32,070 nt of DNA from JBNKEI01 sp050288705 (GTDB taxonomy: Bacteria; Myxococcota; Myxococcia; Myxococcales; UBA5297), in the NCBI GenBank assembly GCA_050288705.1, contig JBNKEI010000025.1:1-32070 (forward strand), written 5' to 3'. How positions within the stretch are numbered: position 1 is the first letter of the stretch; every line of letters starts with the position of its first letter. The notes under the pieces were generated by a model. The model was not told where the DNA came from. It was given only the letters and a program-made list of their open reading frames with translations, and searched no databases. Shown one piece after another: positions 17,242 to 24,326 of the stretch. A program made the translations under genes and the position numbers.

Positions 17242-19687
17242 GGGTATTATTCAGTACTCGCTGCTTGTTTTTGTTTTTCTGAATAGTGGGTTGATTTCAC
17301 TAAGTTATGCCAGCAACGCACGAGAAGCCCAAGGTGACGAGTGGTTTGAGGCCATTATGGCTCCTCAAAACCAACTGAACAAAGCAGCCGTCCCGCCAAG
17401 ATACTTGCCAAGTCATCTTTCCAATAACCTGGCAAATGATCGCGATGATCCCCCTGTTTTGCCAAGTTTGCCAGGGTTTAAAGAAGCCCAAACGGTTACT
17501 CCGCGCGCACAGGTAGATCTCCCGTTAAGCCACTACTCAAAAATGCGTGAGCAGCTACAAGCTCTGCGAAGGCAAGCTGACAGATCTCCCGGACCTGCAG
17601 TGGTGCTGGGGGAATCCGAGTTTTCTGGTCGGGCGATTCCCGGCGCCCTTTCACTTAAAGTGCGTTTGCAAGTTACTTTAGGGCGAGAAGGTGTCTGGAA
17701 AACCGTTCCTTTGATTGGCGATGATGTGGTGTTGGTTTCTGCCCAGGTTAATGGGGAGCGTCTCGCTGCTTGGAGACGCAATGGGTACCATGTTTGGTTA
17801 ACTAAGCTTTCGGGAGAAAAGACTGTTGAGCTAGAAGTATTGGTGCCCGCCCGAGGGCCTCGCGGTTCTATCGAATACGACTTTCTGGTGGCGCGAACTC
17901 CGGTAATGCGTTTTTCCTGTAGCTTTCCCGCCACGGGTTTGGAGCCGCGACTAGATACCGCAGTAGAGTCGACCATCCAGTCCAAAAACGGGCAAACTTT
18001 TCTCAATGCGTCGCTACGACCCACCACCCACATTCATCTGGTCGGCTTTCGAGATTTGGGAGAACAAGAACAACAAACTGCCAAGGTATATAGCGAGAGC
18101 ATGAATTTGCTCTCAGTCGATGAAGGGGCTTTGGAGCTGTTTTCGGTTGTGCGCTATTCCATTCTTTATGCGGGAACCAAAACGTTTCAGTTGCTGCTTC
18201 CCAAGGGAATGAGTGTGGTCTCAGCAGATGGAGAGGGCGCGTTCCGTTTCGTTCTAGAAAAGGCTCCCAACGGAAACACTCTGCTCAAAGGTGAAACCGC
18301 ATTTCCCATTAGAAACAGCTATGAGGTTTCACTGCGGTTGCGTCGTGACCTCGACCGTAAAGGAGAAAGCTTTGCTGTACCACTGCCCCGCTGTCTTAAT
18401 GTAGAGAGAGAAACCGGCTGGCTGGGGGTCGAGGTTCCCGGTAAGCTCAAGCTGGAAGAGGTTAGCCGGGATCAGGTAGTTGCCGTTGATGTTCGGCAAA
18501 TTCCGCCCGAGATGATTCATAGTGCGGTTAGTCCCATTCTCAAAGCTTATCGTTACCATAATGCCACAGCCAACGTGAAACTGGTGGCTACACGGCTTCC
18601 CGAAAAGGAACCCGAGGCAGGATCAGTCGATCAGCTTCGCGCAATAACTGTGATCTCTCCAGAAGGTCGAGTGCTTTCCCATGTGCGAGTTACCCTGCGC
18701 AATCGGTTAATGCATAGTCTGGCTCTTAAATTGCCACCAAAAACCAAAGTGCTTTCTACTCATTTAGAAGGCCGGCCAATAAAACCAAGTCGTGACGAGC
18801 AAAAAAGGCTATTGCTCACCCTTAAGCGATCGGCAGGTGGTAATCAACTGCGTCCCTTTAATCTCGATGTAGTACTGGAAAGCGATTTGGCTGCCAGGTT
18901 TGGGTGGTTTGGTCGTCGGGAGCTAATTCTTCCGGCAGTAGACCTTCCAGTGGCATCTCTTGCTTGGTCGGTATACTTGCCGGCAAAAAATTCCTATTCT
19001 ATTTTGAAAGGCAGCTTGGCTCGCCAAAACTATGTAGGCCAGGCGCATTGGTTGCGGCCTCCTGTCTTGGGAGACGTGTCGGGGTCTGGCAATACTGTAG
19101 ACGACCTGGTGGCTAGTGGTACGGGCGGGGTGGAAACCGCAATGGCCAGCGATTCTGGCGCTATGCCTGTGCGTATCGCCATTCCTCGAAGTGGAATAGA
19201 GCTAACCTACAAGCGTTATTGGATTGAAAAATCGCAACCAATTAAGGTTGGATTCTGGTTTCTGCGCTCGTGGTTGCGTATTCCCATTGGCTTGTTACTG
19301 ATCTTACTAATGACTATTGGTTTGACCTTAGCAATTCGGCCGGCTGGCGCTTTTCTTAATCGGTTGCAAATGGTGGGTTTTGGTTTGTTCTTGCTGACTT
19401 TTTGGCCGTTGCTGAAAATCGGTGGAGTGAAAACAGTAATCCTTGGGGTAGTGCTAAGCGCATTGTCGATTGGAATGCATCGCGGTATTTTTGGGCGCGG
19501 CTTGGTGGTTGGCAAAAAATGGATTTATTCTTCGGGGTTGCTTTATGCCCAGCGGAAGAAAAATTCCTACCCAAGCAGCATTTTGTTGTGGAAAGTATTA
19601 TGTGGCGCAGTCATGGGAATATTTTCGATAGCTCTAATTATCACTCTGACTCAGCTAATTGCACTACTATTCAACCCACTCCCTTGA
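17234..19687 (+). CDS. Large exported beta-rich membrane protein (paralog 2)
   Basis: An 817-residue protein with a good signal peptide (MNRGIIQYSLLVFVFLNSG, cleavage near SYASNA) and a beta-rich body. It is homologous to the preceding protein: LPLSHY matches LPLSEW, and LALKLPPKTKVLSTHLEGRP matches the motif of paralog 1 in position and spacing. It has no LysM insert. Three or more hydrophobic segments lie in the last 140 residues (about 683-702, 710-750, 787-812), so the topology matches paralog 1. ATG 17234 has a strong GGAGG seven bases upstream and lies inside the end of the previous gene, so expression is coupled. Function unknown; the pair probably works together in the cell envelope. 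Confidence 0.8.
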   Translation: MNRGIIQYSLLVFVFLNSGLISLSYASNAREAQGDEWFEAIMAPQNQLNKAAVPPRYLPSHLSNNLANDRDDPPVLPSLPGFKEAQTVTPRAQVDLPLSHYSKMREQLQALRRQADRSPGPAVVLGESEFSGRAIPGALSLKVRLQVTLGREGVWKTVPLIGDDVVLVSAQVNGERLAAWRRNGYHVWLTKLSGEKTVELEVLVPARGPRGSIEYDFLVARTPVMRFSCSFPATGLEPRLDTAVESTIQSKNGQTFLNASLRPTTHIHLVGFRDLGEQEQQTAKVYSESMNLLSVDEGALELFSVVRYSILYAGTKTFQLLLPKGMSVVSADGEGAFRFVLEKAPNGNTLLKGETAFPIRNSYEVSLRLRRDLDRKGESFAVPLPRCLNVERETGWLGVEVPGKLKLEEVSRDQVVAVDVRQIPPEMIHSAVSPILKAYRYHNATANVKLVATRLPEKEPEAGSVDQLRAITVISPEGRVLSHVRVTLRNRLMHSLALKLPPKTKVLSTHLEGRPIKPSRDEQKRLLLTLKRSAGGNQLRPFNLDVVLESDLAARFGWFGRRELILPAVDLPVASLAWSVYLPAKNSYSILKGSLARQNYVGQAHWLRPPVLGDVSGSGNTVDDLVASGTGGVETAMASDSGAMPVRIAIPRSGIELTYKRYWIEKSQPIKVGFWFLRSWLRIPIGLLLILLMTIGLTLAIRPAGAFLNRLQMVGFGLFLLTFWPLLKIGGVKTVILGVVLSALSIGMHRGIFGRGLVVGKKWIYSSGLLYAQRKKNSYPSSILLWKVLCGAVMGIFSIALIITLTQLIALLFNPLP

Positions 19688-19821
19688 TAGTTCTTTCCGG
19701 CACTTGTTTTTCTTGTCGTAAAGCTCGCTGTAGTCTAATTGCCTCTTTAAAATATTAACTGTGGTAAGCACCTTATTATTAGTATACTTGTGGCATTGCC
19801 ATTCATCAGAGGTAGAAAACT

Positions 19822-20484
19822 ATGATCTTTGAAGATCGATTCCATGCCGGAAGGGTGTTGGCGCAAGAGCTTATTTCTTATCGAGGTCAGAATAATGTTC
19901 TAGTACTCGGAATGCCGCGAGGAGGGGTGCCGGTGGCTTTCGAAGTTGCTCGGGCTCTTCAGGCGCCGTTAGATTTATTTATGGTGAGAAAACTAGGTCT
20001 TCCTGGACATGAAGAACTTGCCATGGGAGCGGTGGCGTCGGGAAATGTACAGGTCATAAATGCCGCGGTGGTGGAGGAACTAGGAATTTCTCCAGAAGTA
20101 ATTGAAAAAGTGGCATTTCAAGAATTTCAAGAACTCTATCGAAGAGAACAGTTGTATCGAGTAGATAAGGCTCAGGAAGAGATTTACGGAAAAACCGCCA
20201 TCCTGGTAGACGACGGTTTAGCTACGGGTTCCACTATGCGTGCGGCAGTAACCGCAGTCAGACGACGCATGCCGTCTACTTTGGTGGTAGCAGTGCCAGT
20301 GGGAAGTCGAGAAGCCTGCGCCATGTTGCAAAAGGAGGCGGATGAAGTTCACTGCTTTCTGCAGCCAGAAGTTTTTTTGGCAGTGAGTTCTTGGTATAGA
20401 GAGTTTAGCCAGACAAGTGATGGAGAAGTACGGGAGTTGCTGCATAGGTCTGGGCGTCGTGAAGAGCACACTCCTGCTTTATAG
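19822..20484 (+). CDS. Phosphoribosyltransferase family protein
   Basis: A 220-residue type I phosphoribosyltransferase fold. The PRPP-binding loop is clear at about 129-140 (AILVDDGLATGSTM), with the N-terminal strand and PRGGVPVAFEVARAL. The family is usually annotated only as phosphoribosyltransferase; a nucleobase substrate cannot be named, since the hood region does not match purine or pyrimidine salvage enzymes I know. The ATG is preceded by AGAGG. It stands upstream of the rubredoxin gene but has about 160 bases and a separate promoter between, so co-transcription is unlikely. Confidence 0.86.
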   Translation: MIFEDRFHAGRVLAQELISYRGQNNVLVLGMPRGGVPVAFEVARALQAPLDLFMVRKLGLPGHEELAMGAVASGNVQVINAAVVEELGISPEVIEKVAFQEFQELYRREQLYRVDKAQEEIYGKTAILVDDGLATGSTMRAAVTAVRRRMPSTLVVAVPVGSREACAMLQKEADEVHCFLQPEVFLAVSSWYREFSQTSDGEVRELLHRSGRREEHTPAL

Positions 20485-20573
20485 GCTTATTGGCTCCGTG
20501 CATATATCAATTGCGCCAAGGTTCGGTGTTGCGAAGGATTATTAATTTCAAAATGCAGTTTTCGATCCTTAGC

Positions 20574-20602
20574 TTGACATTGACAAAATACGACATTATT
20601 TG
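20574..20602 (+). promoter_or_regulatory. Candidate promoter of the rubredoxin gene
   Basis: TTGACA at 20574-20579 is followed after 17 bases by TATTTG (20597-20602). A second TTGACA directly follows the first (20580-20585), giving a tandem TTGACATTGACA. The ATG is about 46 bases downstream, behind AGGAG. The -10 is only fair (four of six). Confidence 0.5.
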
Positions 20603-20648
20603 TTTTCAGACTGGTTCAATTAAACCTTTTGATAGTTAGGAGAGCACC

Positions 20649-20807
20649 ATGCAGAAGTATTCGTGCACGGCTTGCGGCTATGTGTATGACCCAGCCGTGG
20701 GAGACCCCGATAACGGAGTTGAGCCCAACACCCCTTTCGATAAGGTGCCAGATGATTGGGTTTGTCCGGAATGCGGGGTAGGGAAGGACATGTTCGAGCC
20801 GGTATAA
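20649..20807 (+). CDS. Rubredoxin
   Basis: A 52-residue electron carrier with one iron held by four cysteines: C6/C9 (YSCTACGYVYD) and C39/C42 (DWVCPECGVGKD). The length and the conserved GDPDNGV and FDKVPDDWVCP segments are textbook for the family. In anaerobes it passes electrons to flavodiiron proteins; such a gene follows 240 bases downstream. AGGAG six bases before ATG 20649 fixes the start. Element copy B begins 11 bases after the stop codon, so the two genes may be separately controlled. Confidence 0.97.
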   Translation: MQKYSCTACGYVYDPAVGDPDNGVEPNTPFDKVPDDWVCPECGVGKDMFEPV

Positions 20808-20818
20808 CGCTATACAGC

Positions 20819-20923
20819 CAATTGCAAAACCCGCCGGCAAATGGGGTTTGGGGCGAGAGTTCCGAGTAGAGCGACGGCGAGCTATGCTTGCCCAAAGCGA
20901 AAAAAATTGGGGTTTTGCAATTG
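20819..20923 (+). repeat. Copy B of a 105-base element with 14-base terminal inverted repeats
   Basis: Starts CAATTGCAAAACCC (20819-20832) and ends with its exact complement GGGTTTTGCAATTG (20910-20923). Inside is a seven-pair hairpin GGCGAGC-TAT-GCTTGCC (20876-20892, one G-T pair) and a conserved GGGCGAGAG segment. It is roughly 90 percent identical by eye to the copy at 26416. It has no coding capacity. It resembles a miniature inverted-repeat transposable element or a structured RNA gene family; no target duplication is obvious, although CTATA occurs just outside each end. Confidence 0.85.
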
Positions 20924-20948
20924 CTTCTATAAAATGTTGCCGGCAAAA

Positions 20949-20975
20949 GTGCTTGGAGTGTTACGCTCCAAGCAC
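20949..20975. repeat. Twelve-pair hairpin between rubredoxin and flavodiiron genes
   Basis: GTGCTTGGAGTG (20949-20960), loop TTA, CGCTCCAAGCAC (20964-20975): a 12-pair stem with one G-T pair. There is no T-run on the plus strand; on the minus strand CTTTTG follows. The core GGAGTG-TTA-CGCTCC recurs in similar form at 30006-30021. Possibly a transcript-end or processing hairpin. Confidence 0.6.
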
Positions 20976-21047
20976 ATGCGAATAAGTGAATGAATGTTGA
21001 GTAAGCTGCTTAAATGGTAATGGCAAACACCTGGAGAAATACGACTC

Positions 21048-22235
21048 ATGGCGACTAGGCACAAAGCACAAGAAATTGCAAAAGGAATTTTCTGGGTGGG
21101 AGGCATCGATTGGAATTTACGTAATTTTCACGGATACTTAACTCCGAGAGGGTCTACTTACAACGCCTATTTAGTTATTGATGAAAAAATAACTCTTATC
21201 GATACGGTCAAGCATTATTGTTATGAAGAAATGATCGAACGAATTTCTTCGGTCATCGATCCTTCCAAAATTGAAGTGATAATTTCTAATCACGTGGAAA
21301 TGGATCACTCTGGTGGTCTGCCACAATTATTGCAGCTTATTCCTCAGGCTACCGTAGTAGCTTCGGCAGCCGGAGAAAAAGGTTTGCGCGAGCATTATCA
21401 TCAAGATTGGCGGTTTAAAGTAGTAAAGACAGGCGATACTCTTTCTCTTGGCAAAAGGTCTTTGCAATTCGTGTTAACTCCTATGATTCACTGGCCGGAT
21501 AACATGATTGGTTATATGCCGGAAGAAAAAATTCTTTTTTCTAATGATTCCTTTGGTCAACATTATGCTTCCTCCGAGCGTTTTGATGACCAATTGTCAT
21601 TAGGAGTAGTTTTGGAAGAAGCCAAGAAATACTACGGAAATATTGTTTTATCTTATAATGCAATGGTTTCTAAGGCTCTTGATGTAGTGGAAAAGCTGCC
21701 ATTGTCAATCATTGCTCCTAGCCATGGCTTGATATGGCGTACGCATATTCCTCAAATTTTAAAAAATTATCGACAATGGGCATCCAATCAGACCGAAAAG
21801 AAAGCATTGGTTATTTATGATTCCATGTGGGGTTCTACCGCCAGTATGGCGCAGGCTGTTGCGTCGGGAATGGAATCGAAAGGAATTATCACCAAACTTT
21901 TTGACCTTAAGGCAACACATATTTCCGATGTAATGACTGACGTGGTGGATTCGCAATACATTTGCGTAGGTTCCTCAACTCTAAATAGTAATCTTTTGCC
22001 CACGGTAGCGGCTTTTTTGGTGTATCTAAAGGCGCTTTCGCCCAAAAGTCGCGTTGGATTTGCTTTTGGTAGCTATGGATGGGGTGGTCAAAGCATTGAC
22101 CAAGTGCATACTGGCCTGAAAGAGTGTGGTTTTGAGATGTGGGAGCCGATTCGCCTAAAATATGTGCCTCAGAAGGGTGATTTGGATAATGTTCAAAACA
22201 AAGTAGAAGCAATGCTTGATTTAAAAGCCATTTGA
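21048..22235 (+). CDS. Flavodiiron protein (A-type flavoprotein, O2/NO reductase)
   Basis: A 395-residue cytoplasmic enzyme that reduces oxygen to water or NO to N2O with electrons from rubredoxin. The N-terminal metallo-beta-lactamase-like domain (about 1-250) has the diiron ligands H82, E84, D86 and H87 (SNHVEMDHSGG), with further ligands in MIHWPDNM, FSNDSFGQH and IAPSHGLIW. The C-terminal flavodoxin domain (from about 252) has the FMN loop VIYDSMWGSTASM. No extra rubredoxin or reductase domain is fused, so it is the two-domain class A form. ATG 21048 is preceded by GGAG at a long distance. A rubredoxin gene stands upstream, and the repeat element lies between them. Confidence 0.95.
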   Translation: MATRHKAQEIAKGIFWVGGIDWNLRNFHGYLTPRGSTYNAYLVIDEKITLIDTVKHYCYEEMIERISSVIDPSKIEVIISNHVEMDHSGGLPQLLQLIPQATVVASAAGEKGLREHYHQDWRFKVVKTGDTLSLGKRSLQFVLTPMIHWPDNMIGYMPEEKILFSNDSFGQHYASSERFDDQLSLGVVLEEAKKYYGNIVLSYNAMVSKALDVVEKLPLSIIAPSHGLIWRTHIPQILKNYRQWASNQTEKKALVIYDSMWGSTASMAQAVASGMESKGIITKLFDLKATHISDVMTDVVDSQYICVGSSTLNSNLLPTVAAFLVYLKALSPKSRVGFAFGSYGWGGQSIDQVHTGLKECGFEMWEPIRLKYVPQKGDLDNVQNKVEAMLDLKAI

Positions 22236-22245
22236 AACACAAGTA

Positions 22246-22380
22246 CTATTGGCGCCTAATCTTACGACAAGCGATTAGGCCCCTGAAACTTCTTATTTTT
22301 TCCTGGCTCTTTACTTGCATCAAGAGTTTCAAGCCCTCTTCTATGGCGTCTTTTTTTGTCTTAAGCCCAGAAACTTTGAG
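22246..22380 (-). pseudogene. Fragment of a VapB-family antitoxin gene
   Basis: The minus-strand frame reads KVSGLKTKKDAIEEGLKLL then MQVKSQEKIRSFRG, the central helices of VapB antitoxins of the short DNA-binding type. The N-terminal ribbon is missing: the sequence breaks at 22380 against the palindromic repeat. The toxin-binding tail is replaced after FRG by a short basic end (LIACRKIRRQ). No VapC gene is nearby. It is a dead remnant, not a working toxin-antitoxin module. Confidence 0.65.
22254..22297 (+). terminator. Possible flavodiiron gene terminator
   Basis: GCCTAATC (22254-22261) and GATTAGGC (22273-22280) form an eight-pair stem 18 bases after the stop codon. A T-rich stretch TTCTTATTTTTTCC follows, but starts about nine bases after the stem, so efficiency is doubtful. 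The stem overlaps the tail of the antitoxin fragment. Confidence 0.4.
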
Positions 22381-22404
22381 ATTCCCGCCTTCGCGGGAAT
22401 GACG
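22381..22404. repeat. Common palindromic intergenic repeat
   Basis: ATTCCCGCCTTCGCGGGAAT (22381-22400) is an eight-pair hairpin with a CTTC loop, followed by GACG. This is the widespread repeat whose complement gives SFPRRRES or HSREGGN in translated frames of many genomes. A smaller hairpin (TAGGG-ACATG-CCCTA) lies close by at 22423-22437. Together with the antitoxin fragment, they mark the 22.24-22.53 kb gap as a site of past insertion and decay. Confidence 0.85.
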
Positions 22405-22532
22405 GAGCGGCGATGTCGGATATAGGGACATGCCCTAGTTTAAAGATTTTCGCACTCCCAATAGTAGAAGTGCGCTTTACCTTGCCCTCTGTCACTTGCT
22501 CGCAGACACCAGCGCCAAACGGAAGACTTTTT

Positions 22533-22724
22533 TCAGCTTTCCTGTCGAGCAACTCTCCAACCGTAGTGGATAATCAGAAAGGCGCCTACTCCTAGTCCCC
22601 CAATGGTACCTATAAAGAGAAGCCAAGGAGTGGTGCCCAAAAGAAGATCGAGCACATAACCTAGTGCCAAACCAAACATTCCCAATCCTACAAAAATAGC
22701 TACCAGCGCCCACGCTGCATCCAT
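22533..22724 (-). CDS. AtpI/AtpZ-like small membrane protein
   Basis: A 63-residue protein of two hydrophobic helices (WALVAIFVGLGMFGLALGY and PWLLFIGTIGGLGVGAFLI) with the G-rich spacing and intervening acidic turn of the AtpI/AtpZ family, which helps assemble the c-ring or conducts cations in F-type ATPase operons. Here no ATPase gene is adjacent, so the role is uncertain. I chose ATG 22724, with GAGGG about eight bases upstream; ATG 22739 and GTG 22754 are longer alternatives without ribosome sites. Confidence 0.68.
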   Translation of the reverse strand: MDAAWALVAIFVGLGMFGLALGYVLDLLLGTTPWLLFIGTIGGLGVGAFLIIHYGWRVARQES

Positions 22725-22877
22725 TGGGGTGTCCCTCATATTTATGATGCTCACGAAGTATTTTTTTTGTTAGCCGACGTGATGTTTTCTTGATTCACGC
22801 GTCCAAGCAATAGTTAAATAGGTTGCCATGACAGCCAGTGTAATGTGCGTGGATTTCTATGTGTTGCCAATTTATTA

Positions 22878-24326
22878 CTATTGCGCACCTTTTCCCAAAA
22901 AAACCGCGGGAACAGTACGAAATAATATTTTAAAATCCAATCCGAGCGACCACTCATCCACATAACGTAAATCCAATTGCATCCACTGGTCAAAATCTAA
23001 ATGGTTTCTTCCGCTTACTTGCCATAGTCCAGTAATTCCTGGCTTCATGGACAGACGGCGGCGATGCCAGCCATGAATGTTTTGCTGCTCGTCATGTGGT
23101 AAAGGACGTGGACCAATAAGGCTCATTTGTCCACGCACTACATTCCATAATTGCGGTAGCTCATCCATGCTGGATTTTCGCAAAATTTTTCCTAGCGAAG
23201 TAATGCGAGGGTCATTTTTAATTTTGAATACTGGCCCAGACATTTCATTATGAATTCGCAACTCGGTCTGCTGTTTTTCCGCATCTAATACCATAGTGCG
23301 AAATTTGTGCATGCGAAATTTTCTTCCGTGTATCCCAGCTCTTTCTTGAGAAAAGAAAATCGGCCGCCCCATGGTGAAATAAATAGCTAGTATAATGGCT
23401 AGTATTAAAGGCATGGCCAATACGAGTACTAGAAGAGAAAAAAAGAAGTCAAAAGCTTGTTTAATAGCCAAGGAGGATGGAGAGCGGTGAATAGGTTCAA
23501 AACAAACAAACGGCCATCCCCCGTTCCATTCTAACTGTGGCTGCACTAATCTAGAAAAACTTCCTACTGCAAAACCTGGTGTTACGCCCAAGCGATCGCA
23601 AGTACGCACAGCTTCGGCAATTTGGGGCTGAGCCAGAGAAGAAAAAAATAGTACTCGATCGATGGTTTGTTCATGAAGAATTCGTTCTAAAAGATCTAGA
23701 GAGCCAAGCCAGGGGATAGATATTTCTTTTCCAGGGCAACCTTCGGTCAATTCTTGCGTTATATAACCAACTAGAATAGGAGTATAAGAGTCATGCGGAT
23801 AATTGTCCACAAAATGAATCCACTCCTGGTCGTTAATCGAGCCAACCACTACTATTTGTTCTTGGCTCTGACCAGATTGGTATTGGAATTTTAGCCATCG
23901 AGTCAGTAAAATTCTTTCCAGGTAAAGCAATATAAATGAGCAAATTAGAAACAAGCCTACAATACTTCGATTAATGACTGATTGAGTAACAAATAATAAG
24001 ACAGAAAGAGATATTAAAAGAAAAAAATGAAGTTTGAACAAGTTGGCGCCTAACTTCCAAGAAGTAGAAATAATTTCTAAGCAGCGATCAAGGCGTAAAC
24101 CTATTATTAAGCCTACAAAGAGTGGGGTTGTTAAAAAAGCAAGAAGAGCGTATTCTTCAAAAAGCGGAGGTTTGCGTAAAAAAAGAATTGTGTGTCGTAA
24201 ATGAGAGTGCAGTAAATAAGCAAACATCATGGAAAGTAGTATTAAAAGCGTGTCTACCGCCAAGATAAATCTACGTAATGAGCGCTGACGATTAGATTCC
24301 AAGTTGATTGGGGCTCCTTTTTTCAA
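22878..24326 (-). CDS. Polyprenyl-phosphate sugar-1-phosphate transferase (WbaP/EpsE type)
   Basis: A 482-residue initiating enzyme for exopolysaccharide or O-antigen: it moves a sugar 1-phosphate from a nucleotide sugar to undecaprenyl phosphate at the inner membrane. Several N-terminal helices (about 20-140), a soluble NAD-like domain (about 155-270), another helix (FFFSLLVLVLAMPLILAII), then the catalytic domain with GRPIFFSQERAG, KFRTM, SSMDELPQLWNVVRGQMSLI, GPRP and KPGITGLWQVSGR are visible. The longest start is TTG 24326, overlapping the upstream gene by 35 bases; TTG 24302, behind AGGAG, is an alternative. It forms an operon with the preceding membrane protein. The sugar is not known. 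Confidence 0.93.
   Translation of the reverse strand: MKKGAPINLESNRQRSLRRFILAVDTLLILLSMMFAYLLHSHLRHTILFLRKPPLFEEYALLAFLTTPLFVGLIIGLRLDRCLEIISTSWKLGANLFKLHFFLLISLSVLLFVTQSVINRSIVGLFLICSFILLYLERILLTRWLKFQYQSGQSQEQIVVVGSINDQEWIHFVDNYPHDSYTPILVGYITQELTEGCPGKEISIPWLGSLDLLERILHEQTIDRVLFFSSLAQPQIAEAVRTCDRLGVTPGFAVGSFSRLVQPQLEWNGGWPFVCFEPIHRSPSSLAIKQAFDFFFSLLVLVLAMPLILAIILAIYFTMGRPIFFSQERAGIHGRKFRMHKFRTMVLDAEKQQTELRIHNEMSGPVFKIKNDPRITSLGKILRKSSMDELPQLWNVVRGQMSLIGPRPLPHDEQQNIHGWHRRRLSMKPGITGLWQVSGRNHLDFDQWMQLDLRYVDEWSLGLDFKILFRTVPAVFLGKGAQ

Noticed and set aside
19402..19758. Plus-strand frame of 118 codons over the end of paralog 2
   Set aside because: It is mostly an out-of-frame reading of the membrane region of the 17234-19687 gene; cysteine-rich tail but no recognisable motif.
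22361..22552. Minus-strand frame ending in the SFPRRRES motif
   Set aside because: This is the well-known translation artefact of the palindromic ATTCCCGC repeat, not a gene.
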